Of a stretch of 64,000 nucleotides of DNA, positions 18,160-27,769 are shown piece by piece (the stretch's first letter is position 1; each line of letters opens with the position of its first letter). Source of the stretch: Pseudogracilibacillus sp037072025 (GTDB lineage: Bacteria; Bacillota; Bacilli; Bacillales; Amphibacillaceae); assembly GCF_037072025.1 (NCBI RefSeq), contig NZ_JAXHDD010000001.1, forward strand, positions 186,001 to 250,000, given 5' to 3'. The notes beneath the pieces are model-generated. The model made no database searches. It saw nothing but the letters and a program-made list of their open reading frames with translations, and was not told the DNA's origin. A program made the translations under genes and the position numbers.

Positions 18160-19524
18160 TTAGTAATGATCCATTTTTATTAATCTCGTCATAAAAAATC
18201 CATCCGATTGGATCGTTTGAGGAAAAAGTTGTAGCCCAAATTTAGTAAAATATAGATTAGGCATCAAATCTTTAATTTCTTCTTTAAATGACTCGTCTAT
18301 AGTAAAGTTCTTATTCTCATGTAAAAACGCTTGTACAACTGCTTCGTTTTCTTGCTTGTCAACCGTACATGTACTATACACTAATTTTCCACCTTTTTTT
18401 AATAAGGGAGCTACATGTTCCAAGATAGAAGTTTGAACTTCATGTAGTTTATAGATGTCTTCAACACGTTTATTATATTTAATATCTGGTTTTGAGCGTA
18501 TAACTCCCAAACCGGAACAAGGCGCATCGATTAAAATACGATCAAAACTTTCTCGTTGGTGAATTTCCTGTAACTTTCTTGCATCACTTTGTCCCACTTT
18601 AATATTGGTTAGTCCAAGTCTTTTAGCATTTTCTTCAATGAGTGTTAATTTATTTTTATGTAAATCATAAGCATGAATCGTACCTTTATTTTCCATTAAT
18701 TCCCCTATATAGGTTGCCTTTCCCCCTGGTGCGCTACAAGCGTCCAATACATTAAAATCAGGTTCTACTTGTAAAGCTATACTTGCTAGCATAGAACTTT
18801 GATCTTGTACCGAGACTAATCCGTCAGATAATAGAGTTGTTTTCAATATATTCCCTTGTTGAATTATTATACCATCTTTAACATAGGGGGATATTTGTGC
18901 AGTAATTGCTTCATTCTGTAAATGTTCAATTGCTGCTTCCCGACTAATTCGTAACTGATTTACTCGAAGACTGACCGGTTTTTTTAATAAATTAGTTTCA
19001 CACATTTCCTTTGTTACTTTCAAGCCATATTGGTCTACCCATCTTTTGACAAGCCAAAATGGATGACTTGTCTCAATCGATATTTTTTCGATTGGATCGG
19101 TTATTTCATTTGTATTTGGTACCCCTTTTCTTACGATATTTCTAAGAACACCATTAACAAATGAGGCGATTCCTTTATGACCTTTTTGTTTGGCTATTTC
19201 TACGGCCTCATGAATAACTGCGTATTCTGGTACCTTATCTAAGAACTCTAGTTGGAAAACCGACATTCTAAGTAAATTCATCACCCAATCGGCTACTTTT
19301 TTTGGGGAGCGAATAAAAGGTTTTAAATAATAATCTAACGTTAGTTTTCTTTCAATCGTCCCGTATACTATTTCTGTTAGCAGTCTCTCATCTTGCAATC
19401 CTAACTTTTCGCATTGTATTGCTTGAGAGATAAGTAAATGGCTAAAACTACCTTCCTTTTCAATTCGGATAATTAAATCAAGGGCTACAAAGCGTACATT
19501 GTTTTTTGGCATAATTTTTTTCAC
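18160..19524 (-). CDS. rsmB: 16S rRNA m5C967 methyltransferase RsmB (Sun)
   Basis: Methylates C967 of 16S rRNA using SAM. The 454-residue protein has an N-terminal NusB-like RNA-binding domain (about 1-135) and a C-terminal Rossmann methyltransferase with DACSAPGGKATYIGELM, the motif IV IDAPCSGLGVIRSKPDIKY, and the catalytic STCT. It overlaps the end of fmt by 4 bp, in the conserved priA-(def)-fmt-rsmB order. Confidence 0.96.
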   Translation of the reverse strand: MKKIMPKNNVRFVALDLIIRIEKEGSFSHLLISQAIQCEKLGLQDERLLTEIVYGTIERKLTLDYYLKPFIRSPKKVADWVMNLLRMSVFQLEFLDKVPEYAVIHEAVEIAKQKGHKGIASFVNGVLRNIVRKGVPNTNEITDPIEKISIETSHPFWLVKRWVDQYGLKVTKEMCETNLLKKPVSLRVNQLRISREAAIEHLQNEAITAQISPYVKDGIIIQQGNILKTTLLSDGLVSVQDQSSMLASIALQVEPDFNVLDACSAPGGKATYIGELMENKGTIHAYDLHKNKLTLIEENAKRLGLTNIKVGQSDARKLQEIHQRESFDRILIDAPCSGLGVIRSKPDIKYNKRVEDIYKLHEVQTSILEHVAPLLKKGGKLVYSTCTVDKQENEAVVQAFLHENKNFTIDESFKEEIKDLMPNLYFTKFGLQLFPQTIQSDGFFMTRLIKMDHY

Positions 19525-20462
19525 TCCAGCACGTGTCCTACTTTAATCTCCTCTGGATTTCCTCTTAAAAACTCACTAACTTTCATCCTTTTCCGACCAG
19601 CAAGTTGGAAATCAGAAATAGCAATGCCTTTATTATTGCCACAGATGACAGTAAATGATTCATTATCATTAATACTCACAATTTCACCTGGTCGCTTGTC
19701 TTCATAACGTCTCTCATCAAGATCTGCCCAACAAATTTTCATTCTGTTTCCATTATATTTCGCATAAGCAACCGGCCAAGGATGGAGGCCACGTATATGA
19801 TTATAAATTTCCTCATTCGATCTATTCCAATCGATTCGTTCTTGTTCCCTTGTAATATTTGGAGCAAAAGTAGCTTTGGTTTCATCTTGTCTAATACGGT
19901 CATTCGTTCCAGCGAAAACAGAAGGTAATGTTTCCATTAAAAGTTTCGCGCCGACATTAGATAATGTATCATGTAGAGTACCAACATGATCTGATGTAAG
20001 AATTGGAACTTTTTTTTGTGAAATAATATCTCCTGCATCTAACTTCTCAGCCATATACATTATCGTAATTCCTGTTTCCTTTTTCCCTTCTAGAAGGGAA
20101 TAATGGATCGGAGCCCCTCCACGTAATTCTGGTAGTAAAGATGCATGGACATTAATGCAACCATACTGAGGAAAATCCAGAACCGCTTTAGGGAGTAATT
20201 GACCATATGCTGCTGTAATGATAAGATCTGCTTTATATTTTAAAATTTCTTCATACTCTTTACTTAATTTTTCCGGTTGTAAAACTGGAATCCCTGCTTT
20301 TTCAGCTACTTTTTTAACTGGTGGTGCCGACAGTGTTTGTTTTCTTCCTTTCGGTCGATCGGGTTGTGTTACGACTAATACAACTTCATATTCAGATTGA
20401 ATAAGACTTTGTAAAATTGGAACAGCAAAATCTGGTGTTCCCATAAAAATAATTTTTTTCAT
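19521..20462 (-). CDS. fmt: Methionyl-tRNA formyltransferase
   Basis: Formylates initiator Met-tRNA with 10-formyl-THF. The 313-residue protein begins MKKIIFMGTPDFAVP. It has the catalytic segment NVHASLLPELRGGAPIHYS with the conserved Asn/His, the downstream Asp in KLDAGDI, and a C-terminal OB-like tRNA-binding domain from about 205. It is 11 bp downstream of priA; the def deformylase gene usually found between them is absent. Confidence 0.97.
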   Translation of the reverse strand: MKKIIFMGTPDFAVPILQSLIQSEYEVVLVVTQPDRPKGRKQTLSAPPVKKVAEKAGIPVLQPEKLSKEYEEILKYKADLIITAAYGQLLPKAVLDFPQYGCINVHASLLPELRGGAPIHYSLLEGKKETGITIMYMAEKLDAGDIISQKKVPILTSDHVGTLHDTLSNVGAKLLMETLPSVFAGTNDRIRQDETKATFAPNITREQERIDWNRSNEEIYNHIRGLHPWPVAYAKYNGNRMKICWADLDERRYEDKRPGEIVSINDNESFTVICGNNKGIAISDFQLAGRKRMKVSEFLRGNPEEIKVGHVLE

Positions 20463-20473
20463 AAAATCCCCTT

Positions 20474-22873
20474 CTACATTAATTGATATGGATTAAAATC
20501 GATCATTATTTGTAAATCTCTTCTTCGTTCATCTTCAAATTCTTTTAAGATTTCCATCATGTATTGTTGTAAATAAGGTTCGTTGCGATACTTTATCATC
20601 AACTGATACCTGAACCGATTTTTTATCCGGGTTATTGGTGATGGAGACGGTCCTAATATGAGAGACGATTTATTCAACCTATGTTGTAACATATTACGTA
20701 TTTGCTGTGCTACTGTATAAATCTTCTGCTCATTCTCATGGGTAATAGTGACTAAAAGTAAATAGAAATAGGGAGGATAAGAGAAAGTTCTACGTATTTC
20801 CATCTCCCGCTGATAAAAACCAATATAATCGTAATTACTCGACAGTAAAATACTATAATGATCCGGTGTATATGATTGCACAATCACTTCTCCCGTTAAC
20901 GCATGTCGACCGGCTCTACCGCTTACTTGAGTAATAAGTTGAAACGTTTTTTCAGATGAACGAAAGTCAGGTAAATGTAACATGGAATCAGCTGCAAGTA
21001 CACCAACTAAAGTGACATTTTCAAAGTCGAGTCCTTTAGCAATCATTTGAGTACCAAGCAAAATATCCGCTTCTTGATTTGCAAATTTCTTAAGTAGTCT
21101 CTCGTGGGCACCCTTTCTTCTTGTCGTATCTACATCCATACGAATAATTTTCGTTTCTGGAATAAGTTTAGTTAAAGCTTCTTCAACCCGTTCTGTACCA
21201 GTACCAAAAAAACGGATAGAATCACTTCCACAACTTGGACAATGTGTGGGCATCTCTGATTCATATGAACAATAATGACATTTGAGAACATTATCACGTT
21301 TATGGTAGGTCAACGAAATATCACAATGTGGGCACTCTTCTACATGACCACAATCACGGCAAAGTGCAAACGTTGAATACCCCCGTCGATTTAACAGTAA
21401 CACAATTTGTTCTTTTTTAGACAAGCATTCATTTATTTTTTCCATTAAGGTTCTAGAAAACATCGTTCTATTTCCGGCATGAAGCTCTTTTCTCATGTCA
21501 ATAATATCAACTGTTGGCATTTCTTTTTCATTTGTACGTTTCGTTAATGTAAGTAAGTGATAAACTCCCTTTTTGCCTCTTGCATATGACTCTAAAGTAG
21601 GAGTAGCACTGCCTAAAACAACTGGACAATTATTATACTCCCCGCGTTTAATCGCTACATCTCGCGCATGATATCGTGGAGACTCTCCTTGCTTATATGT
21701 GGTCTCATGTTCTTCATCAATAATTATTATTCCTAAATTTTCAAAAGGGGCAAATATTGCAGATCTTGCCCCAACAACTACTTTCACTTCTTTTCGTTGG
21801 ATTTTTCTCCATTCATCATATTTTTCTCCAACAGATAAAGCACTATGAAGAACAGCTACATTGGAACCGAATCTTCCTTTAAATCGTTTAACCATCTGTG
21901 GAGTTAAAGCAATTTCGGGAACAAGCACGATTGCTTCTTTCCCTTTTTGTATTACTTTTTCGATTGCTTGTAAATAAATTTCTGTTTTTCCGCTACCTGT
22001 CACTCCATGAAGTAAGAATGTTTTATGCATATCTGTCTTAACCGCTTCATCGATTGGTATTATCGCCTTCTCTTGTTCCTTTGTTAAGGTGAGATTTTCA
22101 GTTTTTGGGAATTTCTCTTCATACGGATCACGGTATACTTCAACCTTTTTAATCGTTAATAAATTCTTATCAATTAAAGGTGTTAAATTATTTTTATTAA
22201 TTTTGAGCTGTTCATAAAGCATCTTTTGTTCAATTGGTTTTGGATATTGGATAAAAAACTTCAGGATTTCCCTTTGTCTTGTTGCTTGTTTTGGTAAATT
22301 TTTGTGTTCCGATGCTAGAATATCTACGTGCGAAGGCACAATATATACTTTATATTGCTTCGTAGCTTTTGATGAAACAACATATTGAACAGCCAAATCT
22401 CCATTTTCAATGTAATGTTGTAATTGCCGGTAACTTCCTAATAATTGAACTGTTTCCTCATATGAGAGGATGTCCTTCTTCTTAAATGCATCTTCAAGTG
22501 TAGCGATTAACGGTATGTCCGTTAATCGGATAACTTCTTTCTCATATTTCGACTTCAACACTTGGGGAAGCATTGCCTGGTATGTTGTAATATATAAAGA
22601 TACAGTTTCATTCGCCAACCACTTCCCAAGCTTGAGCAGCTCAGCAGTTAATACGGGTGTTACATCTAAAACATCAATAATTTCTTTTAAATGATCATAA
22701 TTTGATTCTTTAATTCTTTTAACAACAAAACCTGAAATTTTTCTAGGGCCAAATGGAATAACGACTCGCATGCCTGGTTGCAAGATGTCTTGAAATTTTT
22801 CGGGAATATAATAATCAAATGTTTGGTTAATAACACTTGACGGAACATCTACAATAACTTTTGCTATATTCAC
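20474..22873 (-). CDS. priA: Primosomal protein N' (replication restart helicase PriA)
   Basis: Reloads the replisome at collapsed forks. The 799-residue protein has an N-terminal DNA 3'-end-binding domain (1-100), a winged-helix region, and Walker A GVTGSGKT at 290-297. The DEEH box lies near 385, and a zinc-binding insertion at about 500-550 carries CRDCGHVEECPHC and CHYC/CPSC pairs. Helicase motifs V-VI include GTQMIAKGLDF and VSGRAGR. It overlaps coaBC by 4 bp, indicating coupled translation. Confidence 0.97.
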   Translation of the reverse strand: MNIAKVIVDVPSSVINQTFDYYIPEKFQDILQPGMRVVIPFGPRKISGFVVKRIKESNYDHLKEIIDVLDVTPVLTAELLKLGKWLANETVSLYITTYQAMLPQVLKSKYEKEVIRLTDIPLIATLEDAFKKKDILSYEETVQLLGSYRQLQHYIENGDLAVQYVVSSKATKQYKVYIVPSHVDILASEHKNLPKQATRQREILKFFIQYPKPIEQKMLYEQLKINKNNLTPLIDKNLLTIKKVEVYRDPYEEKFPKTENLTLTKEQEKAIIPIDEAVKTDMHKTFLLHGVTGSGKTEIYLQAIEKVIQKGKEAIVLVPEIALTPQMVKRFKGRFGSNVAVLHSALSVGEKYDEWRKIQRKEVKVVVGARSAIFAPFENLGIIIIDEEHETTYKQGESPRYHARDVAIKRGEYNNCPVVLGSATPTLESYARGKKGVYHLLTLTKRTNEKEMPTVDIIDMRKELHAGNRTMFSRTLMEKINECLSKKEQIVLLLNRRGYSTFALCRDCGHVEECPHCDISLTYHKRDNVLKCHYCSYESEMPTHCPSCGSDSIRFFGTGTERVEEALTKLIPETKIIRMDVDTTRRKGAHERLLKKFANQEADILLGTQMIAKGLDFENVTLVGVLAADSMLHLPDFRSSEKTFQLITQVSGRAGRHALTGEVIVQSYTPDHYSILLSSNYDYIGFYQREMEIRRTFSYPPYFYLLLVTITHENEQKIYTVAQQIRNMLQHRLNKSSLILGPSPSPITRIKNRFRYQLMIKYRNEPYLQQYMMEILKEFEDERRRDLQIMIDFNPYQLM

Positions 22874-24078
22874 TTAACTTCTTCCTTTAAATCACGAGCA
22901 ATTAAATAAAATATTTGTTCTGATATCTCATCTTTTGAAGCAAGAGGTAATCTTTCTGAGGCAAGTTGTTTATTCAGGTAAGTAACAATATTTGTATCTA
23001 CCGCAAAACCTGCTCCCTCTTCTGCAACATTGTTAATGATGATAGCGTCTAAATGCTTTTTCTTTAATTTTTCTTTACCATATTCCATAGGGGTAGTTGT
23101 TTCAGCAGCAAAACCAACAACAAATTGATTCGATTTTTCATCACCTAACGATTGCAAAATGTCTTTTGTTCTTTCCATTTCAATAATTAAGTTCCCCGTC
23201 TGTTTTTTCATTTTTTGGTCATGCGTAACTACTGGCCGATAGTCCGCTACTGCTGCGGCTTTAATAACAATGTCCGCATCTTCAAAATGATCCCATATCG
23301 CTTGGTACATATCTTCGGCCGTTACTACATCTATTCGGTTTATATTTGGATGTTTCGTTTGTTGGTCAACTGGACCTGCAACTAATGTTACTACCGCACC
23401 AAACTTTGCGGCTGCTTCAGCAAGTGCAAAACCCATCTTACCAGACGAACGATTTGAAAAAAACCTTACTGGATCTATTGCTTCCCGTGTTGGTCCAGCG
23501 GAGATTAGTACTTTTTTTCCCTCTAATAAATTTGCATGTTGCTGGTGCTCTGAAATTACTTTTATAATGGTTTGAGGTTCTTCTAGTCGACCTTTCCCTA
23601 CATAACCACATGCCAAATAACCTGCGCCAGGTTCAATAAAGTGATAACCCCAATCTACTAATTTTCTCATATTGTCAATTACTGCTGGATGTTCATACAT
23701 ATGTACATTCATTGCAGGGGCAATATAGATATCCGCTCTCGTTGCTAAAAGTGTCGTAGTAAGCATATCATCCGCTATTCCATAGGCAATTTTGCTAATA
23801 ATATTTGCGGTTGCAGGGGCAATAATCGCAATATCTGCCCAATCAGCGACATCAATATGAGCAATTTTATTTGGGTCTTTTTCATCAAAAGTGTCTGTAT
23901 ATACATCATTTCTTGATAATGCTTGAAACGTTAAAGGCGAAACGAATTTTGTAGCTCCATTCGTCATCATTACTCTAACATCTGCCCCCTGCTGCGTTAG
24001 TTTACTCACCAGGTCACATGCTTTATATACAGCGATTCCTCCTGTAACTCCAAGTAAAATTTTTTTGTTTTGTAACAT
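22870..24078 (-). CDS. coaBC: Bifunctional phosphopantothenoylcysteine synthetase/decarboxylase CoaBC
   Basis: Carries out two steps of coenzyme A synthesis. The 402-residue protein has an N-terminal FMN-binding decarboxylase domain (1-190) with GVTGGIAVYKA, the active His in IAHIDVADWAD, PAMNVHMYEHP, and the active Cys in GYLACGYVGKGRL. The C-terminal CoaB domain begins ISAGPTREAIDPVRF and includes KAAAVADYRP. AAGAGGTG lies upstream of the ATG. Confidence 0.97.
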   Translation of the reverse strand: MLQNKKILLGVTGGIAVYKACDLVSKLTQQGADVRVMMTNGATKFVSPLTFQALSRNDVYTDTFDEKDPNKIAHIDVADWADIAIIAPATANIISKIAYGIADDMLTTTLLATRADIYIAPAMNVHMYEHPAVIDNMRKLVDWGYHFIEPGAGYLACGYVGKGRLEEPQTIIKVISEHQQHANLLEGKKVLISAGPTREAIDPVRFFSNRSSGKMGFALAEAAAKFGAVVTLVAGPVDQQTKHPNINRIDVVTAEDMYQAIWDHFEDADIVIKAAAVADYRPVVTHDQKMKKQTGNLIIEMERTKDILQSLGDEKSNQFVVGFAAETTTPMEYGKEKLKKKHLDAIIINNVAEEGAGFAVDTNIVTYLNKQLASERLPLASKDEISEQIFYLIARDLKEEVK

Positions 24079-24127
24079 GGAAGCACCTCTTTATTTATAC
24101 ATCTTATGAAATAATCTATTTATATGG

Positions 24128-24156
24128 TAAAAACCCTTGCAGTAATTAGCAAGGGT
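24128..24156 (-). terminator. Intrinsic terminator between rpoZ and coaBC
   Basis: Minus strand ACCCTTGC-TAATTACT-GCAAGGGT followed by TTTTA: an 8-bp stem with short T tail just after rpoZ. Confidence 0.75.
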
Positions 24157-24164
24157 AGTAAACG

Positions 24165-24362
24165 TTAATCTGTTTCTTTCACGTATAATTTGTCATTATA
24201 AATTTCTTCAAGCGCAATTCCTACATACGTTGAAGATTTATGGTTTTCAACCAAGGGATTACTTTCATTTTGTAATTCCCTTGCTCTTCTTGCTGATACA
24301 GTAACTAACGTATATTTAGAATTAATTTTTTCTTGCAAACTGTCAATTGATGGTTCTAGCAT
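24165..24362 (-). CDS. rpoZ: RNA polymerase omega subunit
   Basis: Small RNA polymerase assembly subunit of 65 residues, MLEPSIDSLQEKINSKYTLV at the start with the VSARRARELQ helix. I chose this ATG because GGAGG lies 9 nt upstream; an ATG three codons earlier touches that site. Its first 20 bp overlap the end of gmk in another frame, as in B. subtilis gmk-rpoZ-coaBC. Confidence 0.95.
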   Translation of the reverse strand: MLEPSIDSLQEKINSKYTLVTVSARRARELQNESNPLVENHKSSTYVGIALEEIYNDKLYVKETD

Positions 24363-24978
24363 CCGTGTCATCCTCCAAAATTTTTTTATATTGTTTTTCA
24401 ATTCGTTCTCTTTTGCAATGTTCGCTAACAATAATTGATTTTACTTTTGATACAGCTAAGTCAACATCGTCATTTACAACAACATAATCGTACTCGCTCA
24501 TCATATCTATTTCCTTTTTTGCTTCTTTAAGACGATTAATGACTAATTCACTCGATTCTGTCCCTCTACTAACGATTCTGTTTTTCAACTCTTCAAGACT
24601 TGGAGGGAAAAGGAAAATAAACACTCCTTCAGGAAAGCTCTTTTTTACTTGCAGTGCACCTTGAACTTCAATTTCTAAAAACACATCATTTCCTAGTTCC
24701 AGTTGCTCTTCTACATATTCTCGAGGAGTACCGTAATAATTATTAACATATTTTGCATATTCTAAAAGCTTCTTTTCATGAATCATTTTTTCAAAAGCTT
24801 CTTTTGTTTTATAAAAATAGTCTACGCCTTCTTTTTCACCAGGTCTTTTTTGTCTAGTAGTTGCCGATACAGAATATTTTAAATGTGTTTCCTGTTCAAA
24901 TAATCGCTGCCTGACTGTACCTTTTCCAACTCCCGACGGTCCAGATAATATAAACAAGATCCCTTTTTCATCAAACAA
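24343..24978 (-). CDS. gmk: Guanylate kinase
   Basis: Phosphorylates GMP to GDP with ATP. The 211-residue protein has the P-loop GPSGVGKGTV near 13-22, the GMP-binding SATTRQKRPGEKEGVDYFY, and the lid segment NRIVSRGTES. The start codon is TTG (24976-24978), 7 nt after AGGAGGA; no ATG precedes the P-loop. It lies between remA and rpoZ. Confidence 0.96.
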   Translation of the reverse strand: MFDEKGILFILSGPSGVGKGTVRQRLFEQETHLKYSVSATTRQKRPGEKEGVDYFYKTKEAFEKMIHEKKLLEYAKYVNNYYGTPREYVEEQLELGNDVFLEIEVQGALQVKKSFPEGVFIFLFPPSLEELKNRIVSRGTESSELVINRLKEAKKEIDMMSEYDYVVVNDDVDLAVSKVKSIIVSEHCKRERIEKQYKKILEDDTDARTIN

Positions 24979-24993
24979 AATTGTTCCTCCTAA

Positions 24994-25254
24994 TTAATCC
25001 TCAGTTAGTTCATCATGATTAAGAACTCGTTGTCCAACTGTTTCAGGCTGAACCGCAGATAAAATAATATACGAACTATCCGTAATGATAACAGCTCTAG
25101 TACGTCTACCATATGTAGCATCTATTAAATTGTTATTTTCACGTGCTACTTGAACAATACGTTTTATTGGTGCTGATTCTGGCGATACGATCGAAATTAT
25201 TCGATTCGCTGCAACAACATTCCCAAATCCGATATTAATCAAATGTAATCCCAA
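24994..25254 (-). CDS. remA: Extracellular matrix regulator RemA
   Basis: DNA-binding activator of biofilm matrix and osmoprotectant genes in B. subtilis. From the TTG at 25252-25254 it is 86 residues: MGLHLINIGFGNVVAANRII then SIVSPESAPIKR and ATYGRRTRAVIITDS, the hallmark of the family. The TTG lies 8 nt after GGAGG; the longer upstream reading has no ribosome site and no family similarity. It is downstream of yicC, separated by a repeat element. Confidence 0.94.
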   Translation of the reverse strand: MGLHLINIGFGNVVAANRIISIVSPESAPIKRIVQVARENNNLIDATYGRRTRAVIITDSSYIILSAVQPETVGQRVLNHDELTED

Positions 25255-25310
25255 AAGTTTGACCTCCAATTCGGTCTTTATTTTTACAATATGTATTTTT
25301 AACCATAATA

Positions 25311-25491
25311 TTAGAAAACTTGGCTTATCGCCAAGCCTTGGCGAAAGCCTTAGTTGCACTTACGAGTGATTGACGTGCTAGTACTGGCACCTGAGACAAA
25401 TCTTTACGGTGGGACGAACGAAAGTGCGATCCCAGGACGTCGCGCTTTTAACCAGTGAGCAATAGGAAAGTTTTATACTTTTCTTATCTGC
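25311..25491. repeat. Second dispersed element family, copy 1
   Basis: It starts ttagaaaacttggcttatcg and ends gaaagttttatacttttctt(atctgc). The ends form an imperfect inverted repeat (AGAAAACTTGG against ATAAAACTTTC). The start holds a palindrome, cttggcttatcgccaag. The interior has cacttacgagtgattgacgt and the module ggtgggacgaacgaaag ... cccaggacgt. Related copies lie at 34568-34709, 51357-51690 and, shortened, 32656-32730. It separates yicC from remA. Confidence 0.75.
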
Positions 25492-25508
25492 AAATATAAT
25501 GAAAATCT

Positions 25509-26390
25509 TTATTCAATATTTTGAACTTGTTCTTTTATTTTATCGATTTCACTTTTCATGATTATGATCCATTCACTTATTTTAACATCCACAGACTTTG
25601 ATCCAATTGTATTGACCTCACGATGCATTTCCTGTGTAATAAAGTCTAATTTTCGACCGATTGGACTATCCTGGCAAATAACATTCCAAAAATGATGAAA
25701 GTGACTACGTAATCGTGTTATTTCCTCTGCAATATCGCCTTTTTCGGCTAGTAATGCAATTTCTTGCAAAAGATAGACTTGATCTACATCCATCTCCTTA
25801 CCAATATGTTGTTCAATTCGTGTTTTAATACGGTTACGATAATGAATGTATACTTCTTCTTTTCGCTCTTCTACTGATTTTAACATATTTTCCATCGTTT
25901 TTATTCTGTTTTGTATATCTTCAAGTAAAAAAGCTCCTTCAGTTTCTCGACTTGCTAATACCTTTTTACAGGCTCTTTCAATACTTTGGAGTAATAATGC
26001 TTTAAGTTGATCTGACTCTACCTTTACTTCTTGAACAGTGATAAGACCTTCGATAGCGGTTAAAGCGGAGAATGGAATGGCTTCTTTCATATCATATTTA
26101 TTTTTAGCTTGTCTTAAAAGATCAATATATTGATCCATTAACTCCCAGTCAACATGTAAGTTTTTTTCGATTAAAAAGTCGCCGGCAATCGATATGTAGA
26201 TTTCAATTCTCCCACGGTGAAAATAAGTTTGAATAATCTGTTTTATATCCATTTCTATGTTGTGTAGTGTTCGGGGGATTTTAGATATAACATCCAAATA
26301 GCGGCTGTTTACACTTCTTATTTCTACCATAACTATTGTTTCATCAATATGAAAAGTATCATTTCCATACCCAGTCATACTCATTACCAT
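25509..26390 (-). CDS. YicC family endoribonuclease (YloC)
   Basis: A 293-residue member of the YicC/YloC family (MSMTGYGN start motif, N-terminal YicC-like domain, DUF1732 at the C-terminus with KLDFITQEMHREVNTIGSK). Family members are implicated in stationary-phase RNA decay. ATG GTA ATG gives two start options; GGAGTGAG is placed for the first. It heads yicC-remA-gmk-rpoZ-coaBC, as in B. subtilis. Confidence 0.93.
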   Translation of the reverse strand: MVMSMTGYGNDTFHIDETIVMVEIRSVNSRYLDVISKIPRTLHNIEMDIKQIIQTYFHRGRIEIYISIAGDFLIEKNLHVDWELMDQYIDLLRQAKNKYDMKEAIPFSALTAIEGLITVQEVKVESDQLKALLLQSIERACKKVLASRETEGAFLLEDIQNRIKTMENMLKSVEERKEEVYIHYRNRIKTRIEQHIGKEMDVDQVYLLQEIALLAEKGDIAEEITRLRSHFHHFWNVICQDSPIGRKLDFITQEMHREVNTIGSKSVDVKISEWIIIMKSEIDKIKEQVQNIE

Positions 26391-26582
26391 GTTAACTCAC
26401 TCCAATATAAACTTATTATACATTTTTGGTAGTAATTTCTCTATCAAAATGAGAAAATTAATAGTAGCTTTAATAAAATTATTTTAAGAAGAAGAATCCG
26501 AACCATAATACAATTTTTTAATTAAAGTTGTATGATAGTCTGGATGTTATTTGGGGTTATGTTTATAAACATGAGTCAATAT

Positions 26583-26998
26583 CCATAAACTGTGCAGTAA
26601 CTTGAGTAATTTTCTTTGTAAATATCAAACAAAGTTGCGATGTAAATACCGCTACGGAAATACACTCCGCTTTCCACGGGCGGCTGATGAGCCTCCTCGT
26701 CGCTTCGCTCCTGCGTAGTCTCACCGAGGCCTTTCCTCCCGTAGGAGTCTCCGTGTATTTCCTTCGCTGTGATGTGCATAGTAACAACTCTGCACCGTTT
26801 GATACTACTATTATAATGGTTGATTGGAGCCGGAGGGCAGTCGACTCCTGCGGGAAAAGCACGTGTCTAAAGACCCCGCAGGAAGCGGTTTTCTTCCGAG
26901 GAGGGCTGAAGCCGTGCCTAAGGATGCGCAAACTGCTCGGAGGCGGAAATCAACGAAGCTGTTACTAATTTACAAATTTTCACTACTCAACAGTATCC
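26583..26998. repeat. Dispersed element B, 416 bp, near-identical to element A
   Basis: Same length and orientation as 3290-3705 with about 8 single-base differences, including c/t at the palindrome apex and g/a in the tail. Boundaries are sharp: similarity to A stops at ccataaac on the left and agtatcc on the right. The right end coincides with the truncation point of an ABC-transporter remnant, which suggests insertion into that gene or a deletion ending at the element. Confidence 0.88.
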
Positions 26999-27273
26999 AT
27001 CAAACCATTGAAAATAGTAAATAATAATACATGTGAAAAAATCGGTAAGACCTCCTCAATATGATGGTTCACAAAAATGAGCGTCGGTGCATCTACCCGT
27101 TTCCCTATGTTTTCAATCGTTGCAAGCTGTTCTTCGCAAGCGACAAAATCAAGTTCACTTGTCGGTTCATCTAAAATGAGCAGTTGGGGTCTGCCATTAA
27201 GCCACGGGCAATAAGGAGTTTCTGTTTTTCTCCTTGTGAACATATTCATAATGTAAAAACGCCGATTTACCAT
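26999..27273 (-). pseudogene. ABC-transporter ATPase remnant (YlmA-like)
   Basis: The minus-strand reading contains QLLILDEPTSELD (Walker B) and APTLIFVNHHIEE (H-loop region), matching ABC ATPases of the YlmA/ModF type. The signature LSQGEKQK-like sequence (SQGEKQKLLIARGLMADP) is present but one frame away, so a single-base deletion has broken the frame near the Walker B. The Walker A half is missing upstream, and the C-terminus is cut off exactly at element B. In B. subtilis ylmA lies next to sigG; no copy is there in this window. Confidence 0.8.
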
Positions 27274-27448
27274 TCCAATAAATATTAGTGCGCCCTATAT
27301 TTTTTTAGGTTCAGAGAAAAGCCCTGCAAAACGCAAATATAAAAAAATGAAGACATGTAATACATATGTAAAATATATTTGACATATACCTGTCCAATAT
27401 ATTAACCTAAAATGGAAAGAACTTTTGACATTTATGTGAGGTGATAAT

Positions 27449-27769
27449 TTGGTAGGATGGATTATTCCAATTTTTGTGGGTTTGATTTTGGTCTATAGTG
27501 TTAGTTGGTTCACAGGTGACAAAAATTATAGCGGTGTTGAAACAAGGGATGATGAACGTTCCCAATTAATAAAGATGAAATCCATCGTGGGAAGCTGGAT
27601 TTTTCTCCTAATGATTTTATTGATAAGGTTTGTTATTGATTTGTTTAATTTAAATCAATTAACCATAACCTTTAAATTTCCAGAATTATTATATTTAATA
27701 CTTTTGGTAAGTAGCTACTTTGTTTATTATTGGGTTTATAGCAGACGGTTGAGTAGCAATGATAAATAA
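27449..27769 (+). CDS. Small membrane protein, first gene of XRE cassette
   Basis: A 106-residue protein with three hydrophobic segments (about 2-19, 46-65, 78-98) and a charged cytoplasmic tail YSRRLSSNDK; no function recognised. The start is TTG, 4 nt after GAGGTGAT. It overlaps the following XRE regulator gene by 11 bp. Pairs of small multi-span membrane proteins with such XRE regulators are common in Firmicutes; a regulator-controlled membrane stress function is only inferred. Confidence 0.75.
   Translation: MVGWIIPIFVGLILVYSVSWFTGDKNYSGVETRDDERSQLIKMKSIVGSWIFLLMILLIRFVIDLFNLNQLTITFKFPELLYLILLVSSYFVYYWVYSRRLSSNDK

Noticed and set aside
25255..25359. Longer RemA starting MQLRLSPRLG
   Set aside because: The extension overlaps the repeat element and has no family similarity; GGAGG precedes the TTG at 25252-25254.
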